Of a DNA stretch of 64,000 nucleotides, positions 34,084 through 42,371 are shown in pieces. The translations under genes and the position numbers were made by a program. Source of the stretch: Bryobacterales bacterium (lineage in GTDB: Bacteria; Acidobacteriota; Terriglobia; Bryobacterales; Bryobacteraceae); contig PLRS01000081.1 in NCBI GenBank assembly GCA_003164035.1, positions 62,001-126,000 on the forward strand, read 5' to 3'. Position 1 is the stretch's first letter. Each line of letters starts with the position of its first letter. The notes beneath the pieces are model-generated. The model saw nothing but the letters and a program-made list of their open reading frames with translations. It made no database searches and was not told the origin of the DNA.

Positions 34084-35241
34084 ATGCGCACTGCATGGCT
34101 GGTTGTCGCTCTGTTGATGGCCTTTGGACCCGCAGCCTCCGGCCAGCGGCTCTATTGGGGCGCGATCGGAGGGACGAATCTCACTTCGGATTTTCCCCTC
34201 TACGACCTGAGCACACCGGCGGACGCTTACGGCAACCCTGCAGACAACTTCGAGCACCTGCCCGGTCCCCGCAAATTCATTTTGGGTGGCCTGCTGGAGG
34301 TCCAACTCACCAGCAGCTTTGCCATCGAGGCGGACATTTTGCATCGATCTCTGCCGGGCATCGGCGTCGATACGGAATTTCCGGCCGGCGGCCCCACCGT
34401 GACCACCAGATACAACACCCCATCGGCGAATACGTGGGAATTTCCCGTGATGCTGAAATGGAACCTGCCCTTCCCGCCGATATGGGGACGAGTCCGGCCG
34501 TTCCTCGAAGGCGGGCCTGCCTTCCGCACCTCGCAGGACAATTCGGGCACTCTGCCATCGCAATTCGGAGTGACTGCCGGGGTGGGCGCCGCCATCCACT
34601 TTGGCAAATTGCGCGTGGCGCCCACCATCCGGTACACGCGATGGGAGGAAGACGCAGGTTTTCCGAATTTTCCCACCAAGCCCGATCAGCTCGAGTTTCT
34701 GACCAGCGTGGCGTGGGGGACATCGTCAGACCCGGTGCCAGTGACCGGGCACGGGCTGAGTTTCGGGGTTTTGGCGGGATTATCCGTACTCGGTGAGCTC
34801 TACGACCCTTACACCGGAGTCAAGGAACACATCGGCGACCTGGGCGGGGTTTCGGGGCAACTGAAACTGCGCGAGGGCCTGGCGCTGGAGGCGGATGCCA
34901 TCTACAAGCCGCTGCACGGCGCGGATTTCACCGTGGTGACCTGGGATTTCCCGGTGTTGGCCAAATATCACGTGGCAAAGCTGGGGCGGGCGCCGTTCGT
35001 GGAGGCGGGGCCCTCCTTCCGGGTCTCCGGCAATCTGAACGGCTACAACCCCTCGCACTTCGGGGTGACGGCCGGGGCCGGCGCGGAGACACGCAAGGGC
35101 TGGGCGCTACTATCTACGGCGCTGCGTTACACCCGTTGGGTCAAGGATGGGTATCCGTACTCTCTGGCGCCCGCCGTGGGTTACAGTTATGAGCGGACGA
35201 ATGTCAATACCGTGGAATTGATATTCGGAATCGGTTTTTGA
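34084..35241 (+). CDS. Secreted double beta-barrel outer-membrane protein
   Basis: A 385-residue protein from ATG 34084 with a signal peptide (MRTAWLVVALLMAFGPAASG). Two similar units follow. Unit one: LEVQLTSSFAIEADILHRSL, WEFPVMLKWNLPFP, RPFLEGGPAFRTS, SQFGVTAGVGAAIHFG, APTIRYTRWEED. Unit two: LKLREGLALEADAIYKPLHG, WDFPVLAKYHVAK, PFVEAGPSFRVSG, SHFGVTAGAGAETRKG, STALRYTRWVKDG. The terminal sequence ends in I-G-F. The single-unit protein at 1210-1815 is a homologue. An internal duplication therefore made a two-barrel or one larger barrel. Frames upstream of 34084 lack homology. Confidence 0.8.
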   Translation: MRTAWLVVALLMAFGPAASGQRLYWGAIGGTNLTSDFPLYDLSTPADAYGNPADNFEHLPGPRKFILGGLLEVQLTSSFAIEADILHRSLPGIGVDTEFPAGGPTVTTRYNTPSANTWEFPVMLKWNLPFPPIWGRVRPFLEGGPAFRTSQDNSGTLPSQFGVTAGVGAAIHFGKLRVAPTIRYTRWEEDAGFPNFPTKPDQLEFLTSVAWGTSSDPVPVTGHGLSFGVLAGLSVLGELYDPYTGVKEHIGDLGGVSGQLKLREGLALEADAIYKPLHGADFTVVTWDFPVLAKYHVAKLGRAPFVEAGPSFRVSGNLNGYNPSHFGVTAGAGAETRKGWALLSTALRYTRWVKDGYPYSLAPAVGYSYERTNVNTVELIFGIGF

Positions 35242-35253
35242 TCGATGGTTTGA

Positions 35254-35814
35254 CCGTCCCTACTGGGACTCTCAAGCCCAGGCTGGTTCGCAACCGAGAA
35301 ATGGGACATTGAAGCAAAGAGTAGCGAACAGGTTGCGCATAGCGTCGAGGAAACACACCGCATGCTTCAGGGCTTGCTCGGCGAACGGTTTGGGTTGCGG
35401 ATTCACCGGCAAACCGAGCAGCGCCCGGCATACATACTGGCTGTCGGGAAGGGTGGACCAAAGTTCAAGGCAGCGGAGCCAGATGAGTCTACCAACTATC
35501 GAATTACCGGAAACTCCATTAGTTTGGAGCGAGGGGACCTCGCACGAATGGCGCAGATCCTCGCGACGGCATTAGGCAGACCGGTCATCGACCGAACCGG
35601 ACTCAGCGGGCACTACGATCTGTCCCTACAGTGGGACGATGCCCCCATCGGCGAAGGAGGCGTGCCGGGCCTGGATGCGCCCGTCGCGCAGGGGGACGAT
35701 CGCGGATCTATCTTCAGCGCGATTCAGGATCAGCTAGGCTTGCGGCTGGTGTCTCAGCGGGCGCCCGTTGAGGTCATCGTCGTCGACCGAATTGAGAGAC
35801 CATCTCAGAATTGA
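35254..35814 (+). pseudogene. 5'-truncated TIGR03435-family gene
   Basis: In-frame from just after a TGA at 35251 the reading is SPGWFATEKWDIEAKSSEQV, then EETHRMLQGLLGERFGLRIH, then AYILAVGKGGPKFKAAEPDE. W-F-x-T-E-K-x-D-I-x-A-K and M-L-Q-x-L-L-x-E-R-F-x-L are hallmarks of the soil-bacterium family TIGR03435; the C-terminal GRPVIDRTGLSGHYDLSLQW matches too. Family members have about 250 residues; here the first ~80 including the signal peptide are missing and replaced by the end of the barrel gene. The first ATG left is at 35362. The function of the family is not known to me. Confidence 0.7.
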
Positions 35815-35938
35815 GCTTCGGCGCGTCCACCGGCCAGTGGCGGAGAATCGCACTTTCTTGTTGGAGAAATGGAATGAACGCTTCCCACCTTAGCATCGCT
35901 TCGGCATCCGCCGCAGTTAGGCGCGGCAGCTTAGGCAT
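35774..35938 (-). pseudogene. Decayed HicA-type toxin gene
   Basis: Overlapping the hicB stop by 8 bases, the frame reads MPKLPRLTAADAEAMLRW then EAFIPFLQQESAILRHWPVD and stops after 54 residues. The start M-P-x-L-P-R-L-T-A and the helix are those of HicA, but the catalytic segment, normally G-F-x-x-x-R-Q-x-G-S-H, reads AFIPFLQQESAILRH, so the GSH with the essential histidine is lost, and the rest of the fold differs. It looks like a toxin damaged by mutation or small deletion. Confidence 0.5.
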
Positions 35939-36152
35939 GAACTTCGACCGCGGTGGTCAGAATCTCCTGGCTCAGCGCGGCCGAGCGCTCTTCATAAGTC
36001 AGAGTCTCCAGGAAGAGTTCGATTGCCTCGCGGATATTGACAAGTGTCTCCTCGACTGTCCTGCCTTGCGATTGGCACCCCCTCAGTTCCGGGCACCACG
36101 CGTAGCAGCCCTGCTCGTCCTGTTCGATTACGACGCTAACCTTGCCCGTCAT
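35931..36152 (-). CDS. HicB-family antitoxin
   Basis: A 73-residue protein (ATG 36152) starting MTGKVSVVIEQDEQGCYAWC and continuing PELRGCQSQGRTVEETLVNI, REAIELFLETL. This is the partial RNase H-like fold of HicB (E-x-D-x-x-G-x-Y-x-A-x-x-P-E-L-x-G-C-x-S-x-G-x-T-x-E-E-A). The C-terminal DNA-binding part is short or absent, as in many small HicB proteins. A TACAAT box (36168-36163 on this strand) suggests its own promoter. Its toxin gene appears damaged (35774-35938), so this antitoxin may be an orphan. Confidence 0.8.
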   Translation of the reverse strand: MTGKVSVVIEQDEQGCYAWCPELRGCQSQGRTVEETLVNIREAIELFLETLTYEERSAALSQEILTTAVEVHA

Positions 36153-36315
36153 CAACCATCATTGTACGCCAGCGGCTGACGACTGAGTACAAGACCTACA
36201 GCAACGAGGAGGGCTGGAGCGAGTGGCTCGACCCCAGGACCCTCATAATACTCGCCGGGAAGACCGACCGAAAAGACGGGAAGGCGAGTCCGGCTGACGG
36301 ACCCAGGCGCGAAAT
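36153..36315. other. Short gap with a possible coding fragment
   Basis: On the plus strand a frame from about 36169 reads RLTTEYKTYSNEEGWSEWLD and then ILAGKTDRKDGK. It looks protein-like but has no start or stop in place and no recognised family. It may be a remnant or chance. Confidence 0.25.
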
Positions 36316-37419
36316 TCAAACCGGGAAATCCACCGGCTGGCCGGTCTGGTTGGAACGATAGATGGCGGCGAATATCTCGACCACGGCGCGGCCGTCGGCG
36401 GCTGTCACCAGCGGTTCCCGGCCTTCGCGAATGGCGCGCAGAAAATCCTGAATCTGCAGGGCGTGGTAGTGAACGGTGGGATCGACGGCGGCGAAGCGGG
36501 TACGGTCGTCAGCCTGAAACCCCAAGAGCAGCGGCTCTTCGCCGGGAACGGTCCAGAGGTCGTTCAACGGCGGATCGACGACGCCCGTCATTCCCGCCAC
36601 GAAGGTGGCGCCGGTATCGGTTTCGACGCCCACCGAAGCGCCGTTCGACCCGTGTACGTGCAGCTTGGTGTAGATGCCCGGCCGCTGGCTCAGGCTGGTG
36701 AGGATGGACCCCAGGCCGCCATTGCGAAAGCGGACCATGGCGAGCGCTGTGTCTTCCACCTCTATATAAGGATGGTTCAGGTTGGCGCAGGCGCCGGTGA
36801 TTTGCCGGATGGGTCCCATGAACCAGCGCAACAGGTCCAGATGGTGCGGGGCTTGGTTCACCAGCACGCCGCCGCCTTCGGTATCCCAACGGCCGCGCCA
36901 CGGATCGGAGCGGTAATACGCCTCGTCGCGCCAGCTCAGCATCAGCACCGTGCCAAGGACGGGAGTTCCGATCTTGCCCGCATCGATGGCCGCCTTCAGG
37001 CGCATGACGGGCTCATAGAAGCGCCGCTGGCTGATGACGCCGAGCTTGACGTTGGCTGCGCGGGCGGCCGCGATCATGGCGTCGCAATCGGCAAGGCTCG
37101 CGGCCATGGGCTTTTCGACCAATACGTGGACGCCGGCACGGGCGGCTATGACGGCGGGTTCGAGATGCGCGGGATGGGGCGTGCAGATGGACACGGCCTC
37201 GACACCGGCTTCGGCGATCATGGCGGAGGGATCTTCGAAGGGAAGCGCGCCATACTCGGCGGCGAAGGCGCGGGCGCGGCCGCCCTGCGCGTCGCATACG
37301 GCCACCAGTTGCGCCTCAGCGATACCGGTCAAGGCGCGGGCATGCAGGTGCCCTACCTTGCCGCATCCGATGATAGCGGTCCGAACCGGGCGCGATTTTG
37401 GAAACGGGGAAGGTTTCAT
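36316..37419 (-). CDS. Gfo/Idh/MocA-family oxidoreductase
   Basis: A 367-residue NAD(P)-dependent oxidoreductase. The N-terminal Rossmann fold starts AIIGCGKVGHLHARALTG; the conserved E-K-P motif is in HVLVEKPMAASLADCDAMIA; the C-terminal sheet includes GGVLVNQAPHHLDLLRWFMG with the catalytic H-x-x-D. The family acts on sugars, inositols and other polyols. It is the last gene of a three-gene operon with a GntP permease 6 bases upstream and an MDR dehydrogenase, so it probably oxidises or reduces the sugar acid taken up. 3-keto-glycoside formation is another known activity of this family. Confidence 0.92.
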   Translation of the reverse strand: MKPSPFPKSRPVRTAIIGCGKVGHLHARALTGIAEAQLVAVCDAQGGRARAFAAEYGALPFEDPSAMIAEAGVEAVSICTPHPAHLEPAVIAARAGVHVLVEKPMAASLADCDAMIAAARAANVKLGVISQRRFYEPVMRLKAAIDAGKIGTPVLGTVLMLSWRDEAYYRSDPWRGRWDTEGGGVLVNQAPHHLDLLRWFMGPIRQITGACANLNHPYIEVEDTALAMVRFRNGGLGSILTSLSQRPGIYTKLHVHGSNGASVGVETDTGATFVAGMTGVVDPPLNDLWTVPGEEPLLLGFQADDRTRFAAVDPTVHYHALQIQDFLRAIREGREPLVTAADGRAVVEIFAAIYRSNQTGQPVDFPV

Positions 37420-37425
37420 GTTGGT

Positions 37426-38751
37426 TTATGGCGGACCGAGCAGGGCGTGTTCCAGTAGCACTCCGCCCAGACCCACCAGGGCGATCAGGATCTCGAGCAT
37501 GGTCCAGGTGGCTAGCGTGTCCCGAACGCTGAGATTGAAATATTCTTTGAACATCCAGAACCCGCTGTCGCTGAAATGCGAAAGCGATACGCTGCCCGCA
37601 CCGATGGCCAGCACCAGCAACTCGGGCCGCACGCCGCTGGAAGGGACGATGGGAACCACGATGCCGGCCGCGGTTATGGCGGCGACGGTGGCTGAACCGG
37701 TGGCGCCGCGGAGCAATACGGCCGTGGCCCAGGCCAGTACGATGGGCGAGAGAGACATGCCGGCGGTGAGGTGCTTCACGCTCTCGCCGGTTCCGGCATC
37801 GAGCAGCACCTGTTTCAGCGCGCCCCCGGCGGCGACGATGAACAACGTCCCGGCTACCCCGGAGACGGCCGTGTTGGCGTCTTTCATGAGCGCTTCCACG
37901 GTTCGTCCGCGCCGCAGTCCGAGGGTGTAACACGCTAAAACCACCGCCAGGAAGAGGGCCACATTCGCGTCACTGAGGAAGCGCATGGAGACGGTCAGGC
38001 CGTTGTCGTGCCGCACCGCCAGGGCCACGATGGAGCCGGCGATCATGAGCGCTACCGGGAACAAAACCGTGCCCATGCTCACTGGGAAGCCGGGAAGACT
38101 GCGGCCCTCGAAGGAGCGCTCCACGTGCAGGCCGGCGGGAGGCTGGCTGCGCAAGCCGCGGAAGAAGGTGGCCCACCCCGGTCCCGCGACGATCGCCGCT
38201 ATGATCGCAATGGGCAGGCCGTAGAGCAGCGTCCGGCCCGAATCGGCGTGAAACGCGATGGCGATGGCGGCCGGCGCGGGATGCGGCGGCAGCATGCCAT
38301 GCACGGCGGACAGGGCGGCGGCCATGGGCATCCCCAGCCAGGCGAGGGACAGACCGGTGTCGGTGGCCAGCGTATAGATGAGCGGAATCAGAACCAGGAA
38401 GGCGGCGTTGTAAAACATCGGCAGGCCGATCAGAAATGCGACGATCAGCACGGCCCACTGAATGCGCTTCGGTCCCATGGCGGCGATGAGCGCGCCGGTA
38501 ATGGTGTGGGCCGCTCCGCTTTCTTCGATCAGCTTGCCCAGCATGGCCCCGAACAGAATCATCAGCGCCAGGCTGCCAAGCGTATCGCCGAACCCTTTCA
38601 GGATGGATTTGAGCGCCGCGTCCGCGCTCATGCCGTTGAGGACGCCGGCGCAGAAGGCGGTTACCAGCAGCGCCAGAAGCGGGTTCAGTTTGGCCCAGGT
38701 GATGAGCGCCAGCAGGATGGCGATGGAGATTGCGAGAACGATCAGCGCCAT
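37426..38751 (-). CDS. GntP-family gluconate-type permease
   Basis: A 441-residue permease with about 12 helices. Marks of the GntP family include LIEESGAAHTITGALIAAMG, FLIGLPMFYNAAFLVLIPLI, SAVHGMLPPHPAPAAIAIAF and SLSHFSDSGFWMFKEYFNLS. The paralogous family members import gluconate, 2-keto-3-deoxygluconate, fructuronate, D-serine or glycerate; the substrate here is a sugar acid by association with the neighbouring dehydrogenases. It begins 6 bases after the upstream dehydrogenase stop and ends 6 bases before the Gfo/Idh/MocA gene, so it is the middle gene of the operon. Confidence 0.93.
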   Translation of the reverse strand: MALIVLAISIAILLALITWAKLNPLLALLVTAFCAGVLNGMSADAALKSILKGFGDTLGSLALMILFGAMLGKLIEESGAAHTITGALIAAMGPKRIQWAVLIVAFLIGLPMFYNAAFLVLIPLIYTLATDTGLSLAWLGMPMAAALSAVHGMLPPHPAPAAIAIAFHADSGRTLLYGLPIAIIAAIVAGPGWATFFRGLRSQPPAGLHVERSFEGRSLPGFPVSMGTVLFPVALMIAGSIVALAVRHDNGLTVSMRFLSDANVALFLAVVLACYTLGLRRGRTVEALMKDANTAVSGVAGTLFIVAAGGALKQVLLDAGTGESVKHLTAGMSLSPIVLAWATAVLLRGATGSATVAAITAAGIVVPIVPSSGVRPELLVLAIGAGSVSLSHFSDSGFWMFKEYFNLSVRDTLATWTMLEILIALVGLGGVLLEHALLGPP

Positions 38752-38757
38752 GGCGGC

Positions 38758-39792
38758 TCAGGTTTCAGGATGGAGGAGCACCTTCAGGGCTTGCTTCCGC
38801 TCGCACAGATCGAAGGCCTGGCGCCATTGGGAGATGGGCAGCCTGGCGGTGATCATGTCGTCCAGGCGGATGCGGCCCTCGGCCAGGATCTTCATCACGC
38901 GGTCCCAGGTGCGGGCGGTGTAACAGAGCGTGCCGGTCAGGGTGAGCTGCTTGTAGAAAATGAAATCGATGGGGAAAGGGATCTCGCGCCCGCAGATGGC
39001 CACCTGGGTGTAGTGTCCCATGGGCCGCAGGGCCTCCAGGCAATTGCGCACGGAGAGCGGGTGGCCGGCGCACTCGAATGCGGTATCCACGCCCACGCCG
39101 CCGGTTTCCTCGCGGATGGCTTCGGCCAGATTGCGCGAGGCGATGTCGATGGTTGCGGCCGCACCCATGCGGCGAGCGGCTTCCAGGCGTTCGGTATCCG
39201 CCGCGGCGCCGGCCACGATGGTCTTGACGCCCTCGGCCACCAGCAACTTGAGGCACAGCAGTCCGATGGGTCCAGGGCCGGAGATCAGCACGGTGTCGCC
39301 AATCCGCACTTGGGTGATTTCGGTGACGGCCTGGACGGCGGCCGCGAACGGCTCCGAGAGAGCGGCTTCCTCCAGAGGGAAACCCTCCGGGACGCGGTAA
39401 AGCTGATCCGGCCGGACCACCAGGTAACGGGCGAAGCCGCCGTTCACGCCGTGCCCGATGCCGCGCCGGTTGGCGCAGAACATGAAGTTACCCGAGCGGC
39501 AATAGCGGCACTGGCCGCAGGTTACCGCCGTGGCGCCCAGAATGGTGGCGCGGTCGCCGACCGAAACCCCGGCGGCTCCGGCTCCCACTTCCACCACCCG
39601 GCCCGAGACTTCGTGTCCCATGATCACCGGCGGGAAGTTGCGGAAGGTGTCGTGCAGAACGTGGAGGTCGGTGCCGCACACCCCACAAAAAGCCACTTCC
39701 ACCTTCACCTGGCCAGGGCCGCAGACGGGCTCTTCGACGTCCCGAACGTCCACGTTGCCCTCTCCGCGAGCGAATTTGACGACGGCTTTCAT
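38758..39792 (-). CDS. Zinc-dependent MDR dehydrogenase (sorbitol/threonine dehydrogenase type)
   Basis: A 344-residue alcohol dehydrogenase. The catalytic zinc cysteine is in FCGVCGTDLHVLHDTF, the G-H-E-x-x-G motif in VIMGHEVSGRVVEVG, and the structural zinc cysteines in CGQCRYCRSGNFMFCANRR. The nucleotide motif is ISGPGPIGLLCLKLLVAEGV. It most resembles L-iditol/sorbitol or galactitol-type sugar-alcohol dehydrogenases that use NAD. First gene of the operon with the GntP permease and the Gfo/Idh/MocA protein. Only the sugar specificity is uncertain. Confidence 0.92.
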   Translation of the reverse strand: MKAVVKFARGEGNVDVRDVEEPVCGPGQVKVEVAFCGVCGTDLHVLHDTFRNFPPVIMGHEVSGRVVEVGAGAAGVSVGDRATILGATAVTCGQCRYCRSGNFMFCANRRGIGHGVNGGFARYLVVRPDQLYRVPEGFPLEEAALSEPFAAAVQAVTEITQVRIGDTVLISGPGPIGLLCLKLLVAEGVKTIVAGAAADTERLEAARRMGAAATIDIASRNLAEAIREETGGVGVDTAFECAGHPLSVRNCLEALRPMGHYTQVAICGREIPFPIDFIFYKQLTLTGTLCYTARTWDRVMKILAEGRIRLDDMITARLPISQWRQAFDLCERKQALKVLLHPET

Positions 39793-39821
39793 AGAGAAGT
39801 CGCGGTCATCTTTCGAGTGGA

Positions 39822-40997
39822 TTAGCGCTCCAGGGCTTTGACGCCGGGCAGTTCGATACCGGCCAGGAACTCCAGCGAGGCGCCGCCGCCGGTGGAGACG
39901 TGACTGATCTTGCTGGTGACTCCGGCGGCTTTAATGGCTTTTTCCGAATCGCCGCCGCCTACCACCGAGGTTGCGCCGGAATCGGCCACGGCTTTGGCCA
40001 GCGCCACCGTGCCCGTGTCGAAAGGCGGTTTTTCGAAAATTCCCATGGGACCGTTCCAGATGACGGTCTTGGCCGCGGCGATCACTTGAGCGTATTCGGC
40101 GATGGTCTTGGGGCCGATATCGACCGCGATCTTACCGTCCGGAATGGTTTCCACGGTCTCGTGGGCCGCGCCGGCGGCGATTTCGGAAACCACCACGTGG
40201 TCGAGCGGCAGGAGCAGTTTGGTTCCCAGGCTGGCCATCAGGCTGCGAGCCAGATCGAGCTTGTCGTCTTCCACCAGCGATTTGCCGACGGGCAGGCCCT
40301 GGGCCTTCAGGAAGGTGTAGGCCATGGCGCCGCCAATGAGCAGCCTGTCCACGATCTTGCCCAGGTTTGCGATGACTTCGATCTTGTCGGAAACCTTGGC
40401 GCCGCCCAGAATGGCCACACACGGGCGGGCCGGGTTGCGGGTGGCCATGCCCAGGTACTTCAGCTCCTGCTCCATCAACAGGCCGGCCGCTGCGGTTTTG
40501 ACAAACGGGATCATGCCCGCGGTGGAGGCGTGGGCGCGGTGGGCCGAGCCAAAAGCGTCGTTGACGTAAACGTCGCACAGGGCGGCGAGCTGTTTCGAGA
40601 ATTCCGGATCGTTCTTTTCTTCCTGGGGATGGAAACGGAGGTTCTCGAGCAGCAGAACCTGGCCCGGAGCGGGCAGCATCGCCGCCACTTCCGGGCCCAC
40701 GCAATCGGGCGCCATCACGACCGGACGGCCCAGCAGTTCGGCCAGCCGCGTAGCCACCGGCTGGAGACTCATTTCCGGATTGCGTTTCCCCTTGGGACGC
40801 CCAAGGTGCGAAGCCAGAACCAGGCCGGCGCCGTGTTCCAGCGCATATTGAATGGTTGGCAGCGACGCCTTGATGCGCTTGTCGGAGGAGATTTCCATTT
40901 CTCCGCGGTCGTTTTTGACGAGCGGAACATTGAAATCCACCCGAATGAAAACGCGCTTGCCGTTCAGATCGAGATCGCGAATGGAAAGGTAGGACAT
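39822..40997 (-). CDS. pgk: Phosphoglycerate kinase
   Basis: A 391-residue enzyme of glycolysis/gluconeogenesis. The start [20 protein letters not shown], the RVDFNVP motif, [20 protein letters not shown], the nucleotide-binding [19 protein letters not shown] and the C-terminal [20 protein letters not shown] and [13 protein letters not shown] are all diagnostic. The frame continues upstream for 125 codons, but that part is the 110-bp tandem repeat translated and does not belong. The true start is ATG 40997. It converts 1,3-bisphosphoglycerate and ADP to 3-phosphoglycerate and ATP. It is not next to gapdh or tpi in this window. Confidence 0.97.
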   Translation of the reverse strand: MSYLSIRDLDLNGKRVFIRVDFNVPLVKNDRGEMEISSDKRIKASLPTIQYALEHGAGLVLASHLGRPKGKRNPEMSLQPVATRLAELLGRPVVMAPDCVGPEVAAMLPAPGQVLLLENLRFHPQEEKNDPEFSKQLAALCDVYVNDAFGSAHRAHASTAGMIPFVKTAAAGLLMEQELKYLGMATRNPARPCVAILGGAKVSDKIEVIANLGKIVDRLLIGGAMAYTFLKAQGLPVGKSLVEDDKLDLARSLMASLGTKLLLPLDHVVVSEIAAGAAHETVETIPDGKIAVDIGPKTIAEYAQVIAAAKTVIWNGPMGIFEKPPFDTGTVALAKAVADSGATSVVGGGDSEKAIKAAGVTSKISHVSTGGGASLEFLAGIELPGVKALER

Positions 40998-41057
40998 AAG
41001 AGTTCTCGAAACGCTGAGGGTAACACGAGGCACGAGGAATTTCCGGTTCGGAAGCGG

Positions 41058-41390
41058 GGCCGTGGCGGGGAGGCAAAGGGCGACCGCCGGCGGATGGGGA
41101 AGGGATTGCGGAGGCCGGCGATTTGTGCGTCGTTGTGCATTTTTGTGCAGCTTTCGGAGCCGATCGAGAACGCCGAGATTGGGCGGCGAAAGACAAGCTG
41201 GCGGATGGCCAGGTATTGCCGAGGCCGGTGATTTGTGCGCCGTTGTGCATCTTTGTGCACTTTTCGGAGCCGATCGGGAACGCCGAGATTGGGCGGCGAA
41301 AGACGGGCGCGGGCGGATGGGGCAGGTATGCCGGGGCCGGCGATTTGTGCAGCGTTGTGCATTTTTGTGCACCTTTCAGAGCCGGTCATG
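41058..41390. repeat. Tandem ~110-bp repeats upstream of pgk
   Basis: About 2.7 copies of a unit beginning GAGGCCGGCGATTTGTGC. Full units start at 41111 and 41221 and a third at about 41333, giving spacings of 110 and 112 bases; a partial unit lies before the first. Each contains three TTGTGC-like hexamers in a row (TTTGTGC, GTTGTGCA, TTTGTGCA) and CGATC(G/A)G-GAACGCCGAGATTGG. The repeats lie 60-390 bases upstream of the pgk start, so they may hold regulatory sites, or be a simple array of no function. Confidence 0.85.
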
Positions 41391-41663
41391 CGGAGCAGGG
41401 TAGGTTCTTGGTTTCTTTTTGTTGAGTGAAAAACTGGCTCGGTATCGGCGATTTGGGTTCGTTCCGAGCGTGCTGCCGGACGAGAGCGGCTGCCCACTTT
41501 GAGATGTAGCACGACGACGGGGGCGGTGAGCAACGCGGCAGAGCCGAGACGGTGGGAGGAAAGGGCTTCGCGGCCTGAAATAATTGGGAAAGTTCCGTGA
41601 CCCGGATTTCGCAGCTCAGGCTGGGCCGCTTTCCACACGGTGTGTTGGACTTCGGGGCCCAGC

Positions 41664-41692
41664 TTGGCGCTGGCGGCAACTTAGGCTAGGAT
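41664..41692 (+). promoter_or_regulatory. Likely promoter of the DUF433/DUF5615 pair
   Basis: TTGGCG (41664-41669) and TAGGAT (41687-41692) are 17 bases apart. The start codon at 41715 follows with GGGAGGAAA as ribosome site. Both boxes deviate from consensus, so this is a moderate prediction. Confidence 0.4.
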
Positions 41693-41714
41693 CGGATTGG
41701 GGGGCGGGAGGAAA

Positions 41715-41951
41715 ATGGCAACCGCGACGACACTGATCGATTGGTCACACTGCTCCGTTCTGGAAAGCAAGCCGGACACGCAGGGCGGCGCCTGGGTTTT
41801 TCGGGGCACACGCGTACCGGTGACCGCCATTCTGCGCAACATGAGTGAATTGAGCGTCTCGGAGATGTCGCAGGAGTTCCCCACCGTTAAGCCCGAGCAG
41901 ATTGCGGACCTTCTGGATTTCATCGCGCAGAGCGCTGAATCCGGGACGTGA
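41715..41951 (+). CDS. DUF433-family antitoxin
   Basis: A 78-residue protein, ATG 41715 with GGGAGGAAA just before it. MATATTLIDWSHCSVLESKP and then WVFRGTRVPVTAILRNMSEL, ending in ADLLDFIAQSAES, is a full DUF433 fold (two helix-turn-helix-like motifs around GTR-V/I-P-V). These proteins are proposed to be antitoxins and DNA-binding repressors for the DUF5615 nuclease-like toxin encoded next. The gap to the toxin ATG is 3 bases. Compare the unpaired DUF433 at 12576-13007. Confidence 0.88.
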   Translation: MATATTLIDWSHCSVLESKPDTQGGAWVFRGTRVPVTAILRNMSELSVSEMSQEFPTVKPEQIADLLDFIAQSAESGT

Positions 41952-41954
41952 TCG

Positions 41955-42290
41955 ATGCGGGTTCTGCTCGACGAAAACTTGCCGCAAAGATTGCGCCTCC
42001 ACCTGGCCGGCCACGAGGTCGTCACAACGGCCTACCAAGGATGGGCAGGCTGGTCGAACGGAGCGTTGGTGAGGGCGGCGGACGAGTTGGCCTTTGACAT
42101 ATTGATAACGGCCGACCAAGGCCTGAATTATCAGCAGAGCCTTATGGGCCGCAAGATCGCGGTTGTGGTCTTGAGCACGAACAAAAGCAGCGTCGTGCTG
42201 GCGAATGTGGCGAAGATTCTAACCGCAATCAGCGCGGCCAAGCCGGGGAGTTTCAGCTTGGTCGACATCACGACCCGCGAGGAGCGCTAG
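41955..42290 (+). CDS. DUF5615 PIN-like toxin
   Basis: A 111-residue protein with the DUF5615 motif: MRVLLDENLPQRLRLHLAGH at the start (D6, E7, N8), VTTAYQGWAGWSNGALVRAA in the middle, and DILITADQGLNYQQSLMGRK with acidic D and the conserved Q after the strand. PIN-like nucleases use such acidic residues with Mg ions to cut RNA. Followed by strands AVVVLSTNKSS. Intact and directly preceded by its DUF433 partner, so this is a probably functional pair. Confidence 0.85.
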   Translation: MRVLLDENLPQRLRLHLAGHEVVTTAYQGWAGWSNGALVRAADELAFDILITADQGLNYQQSLMGRKIAVVVLSTNKSSVVLANVAKILTAISAAKPGSFSLVDITTREER

Positions 42291-42371
42291 GATCCGGTGC
42301 TCCGGCGCACCACCAGACATACATAGGAGCGGTCGCACCGATGATGTAGTGCGGGCCTTTGTCCGGCCGCG

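Noticed and set aside
40998-41372. Long N-terminal extension of phosphoglycerate kinase
   Set aside because: The 125 extra codons are the translation of the ~110-bp tandem repeats. The normal start MSYLSIRDL at 40997 matches the family.
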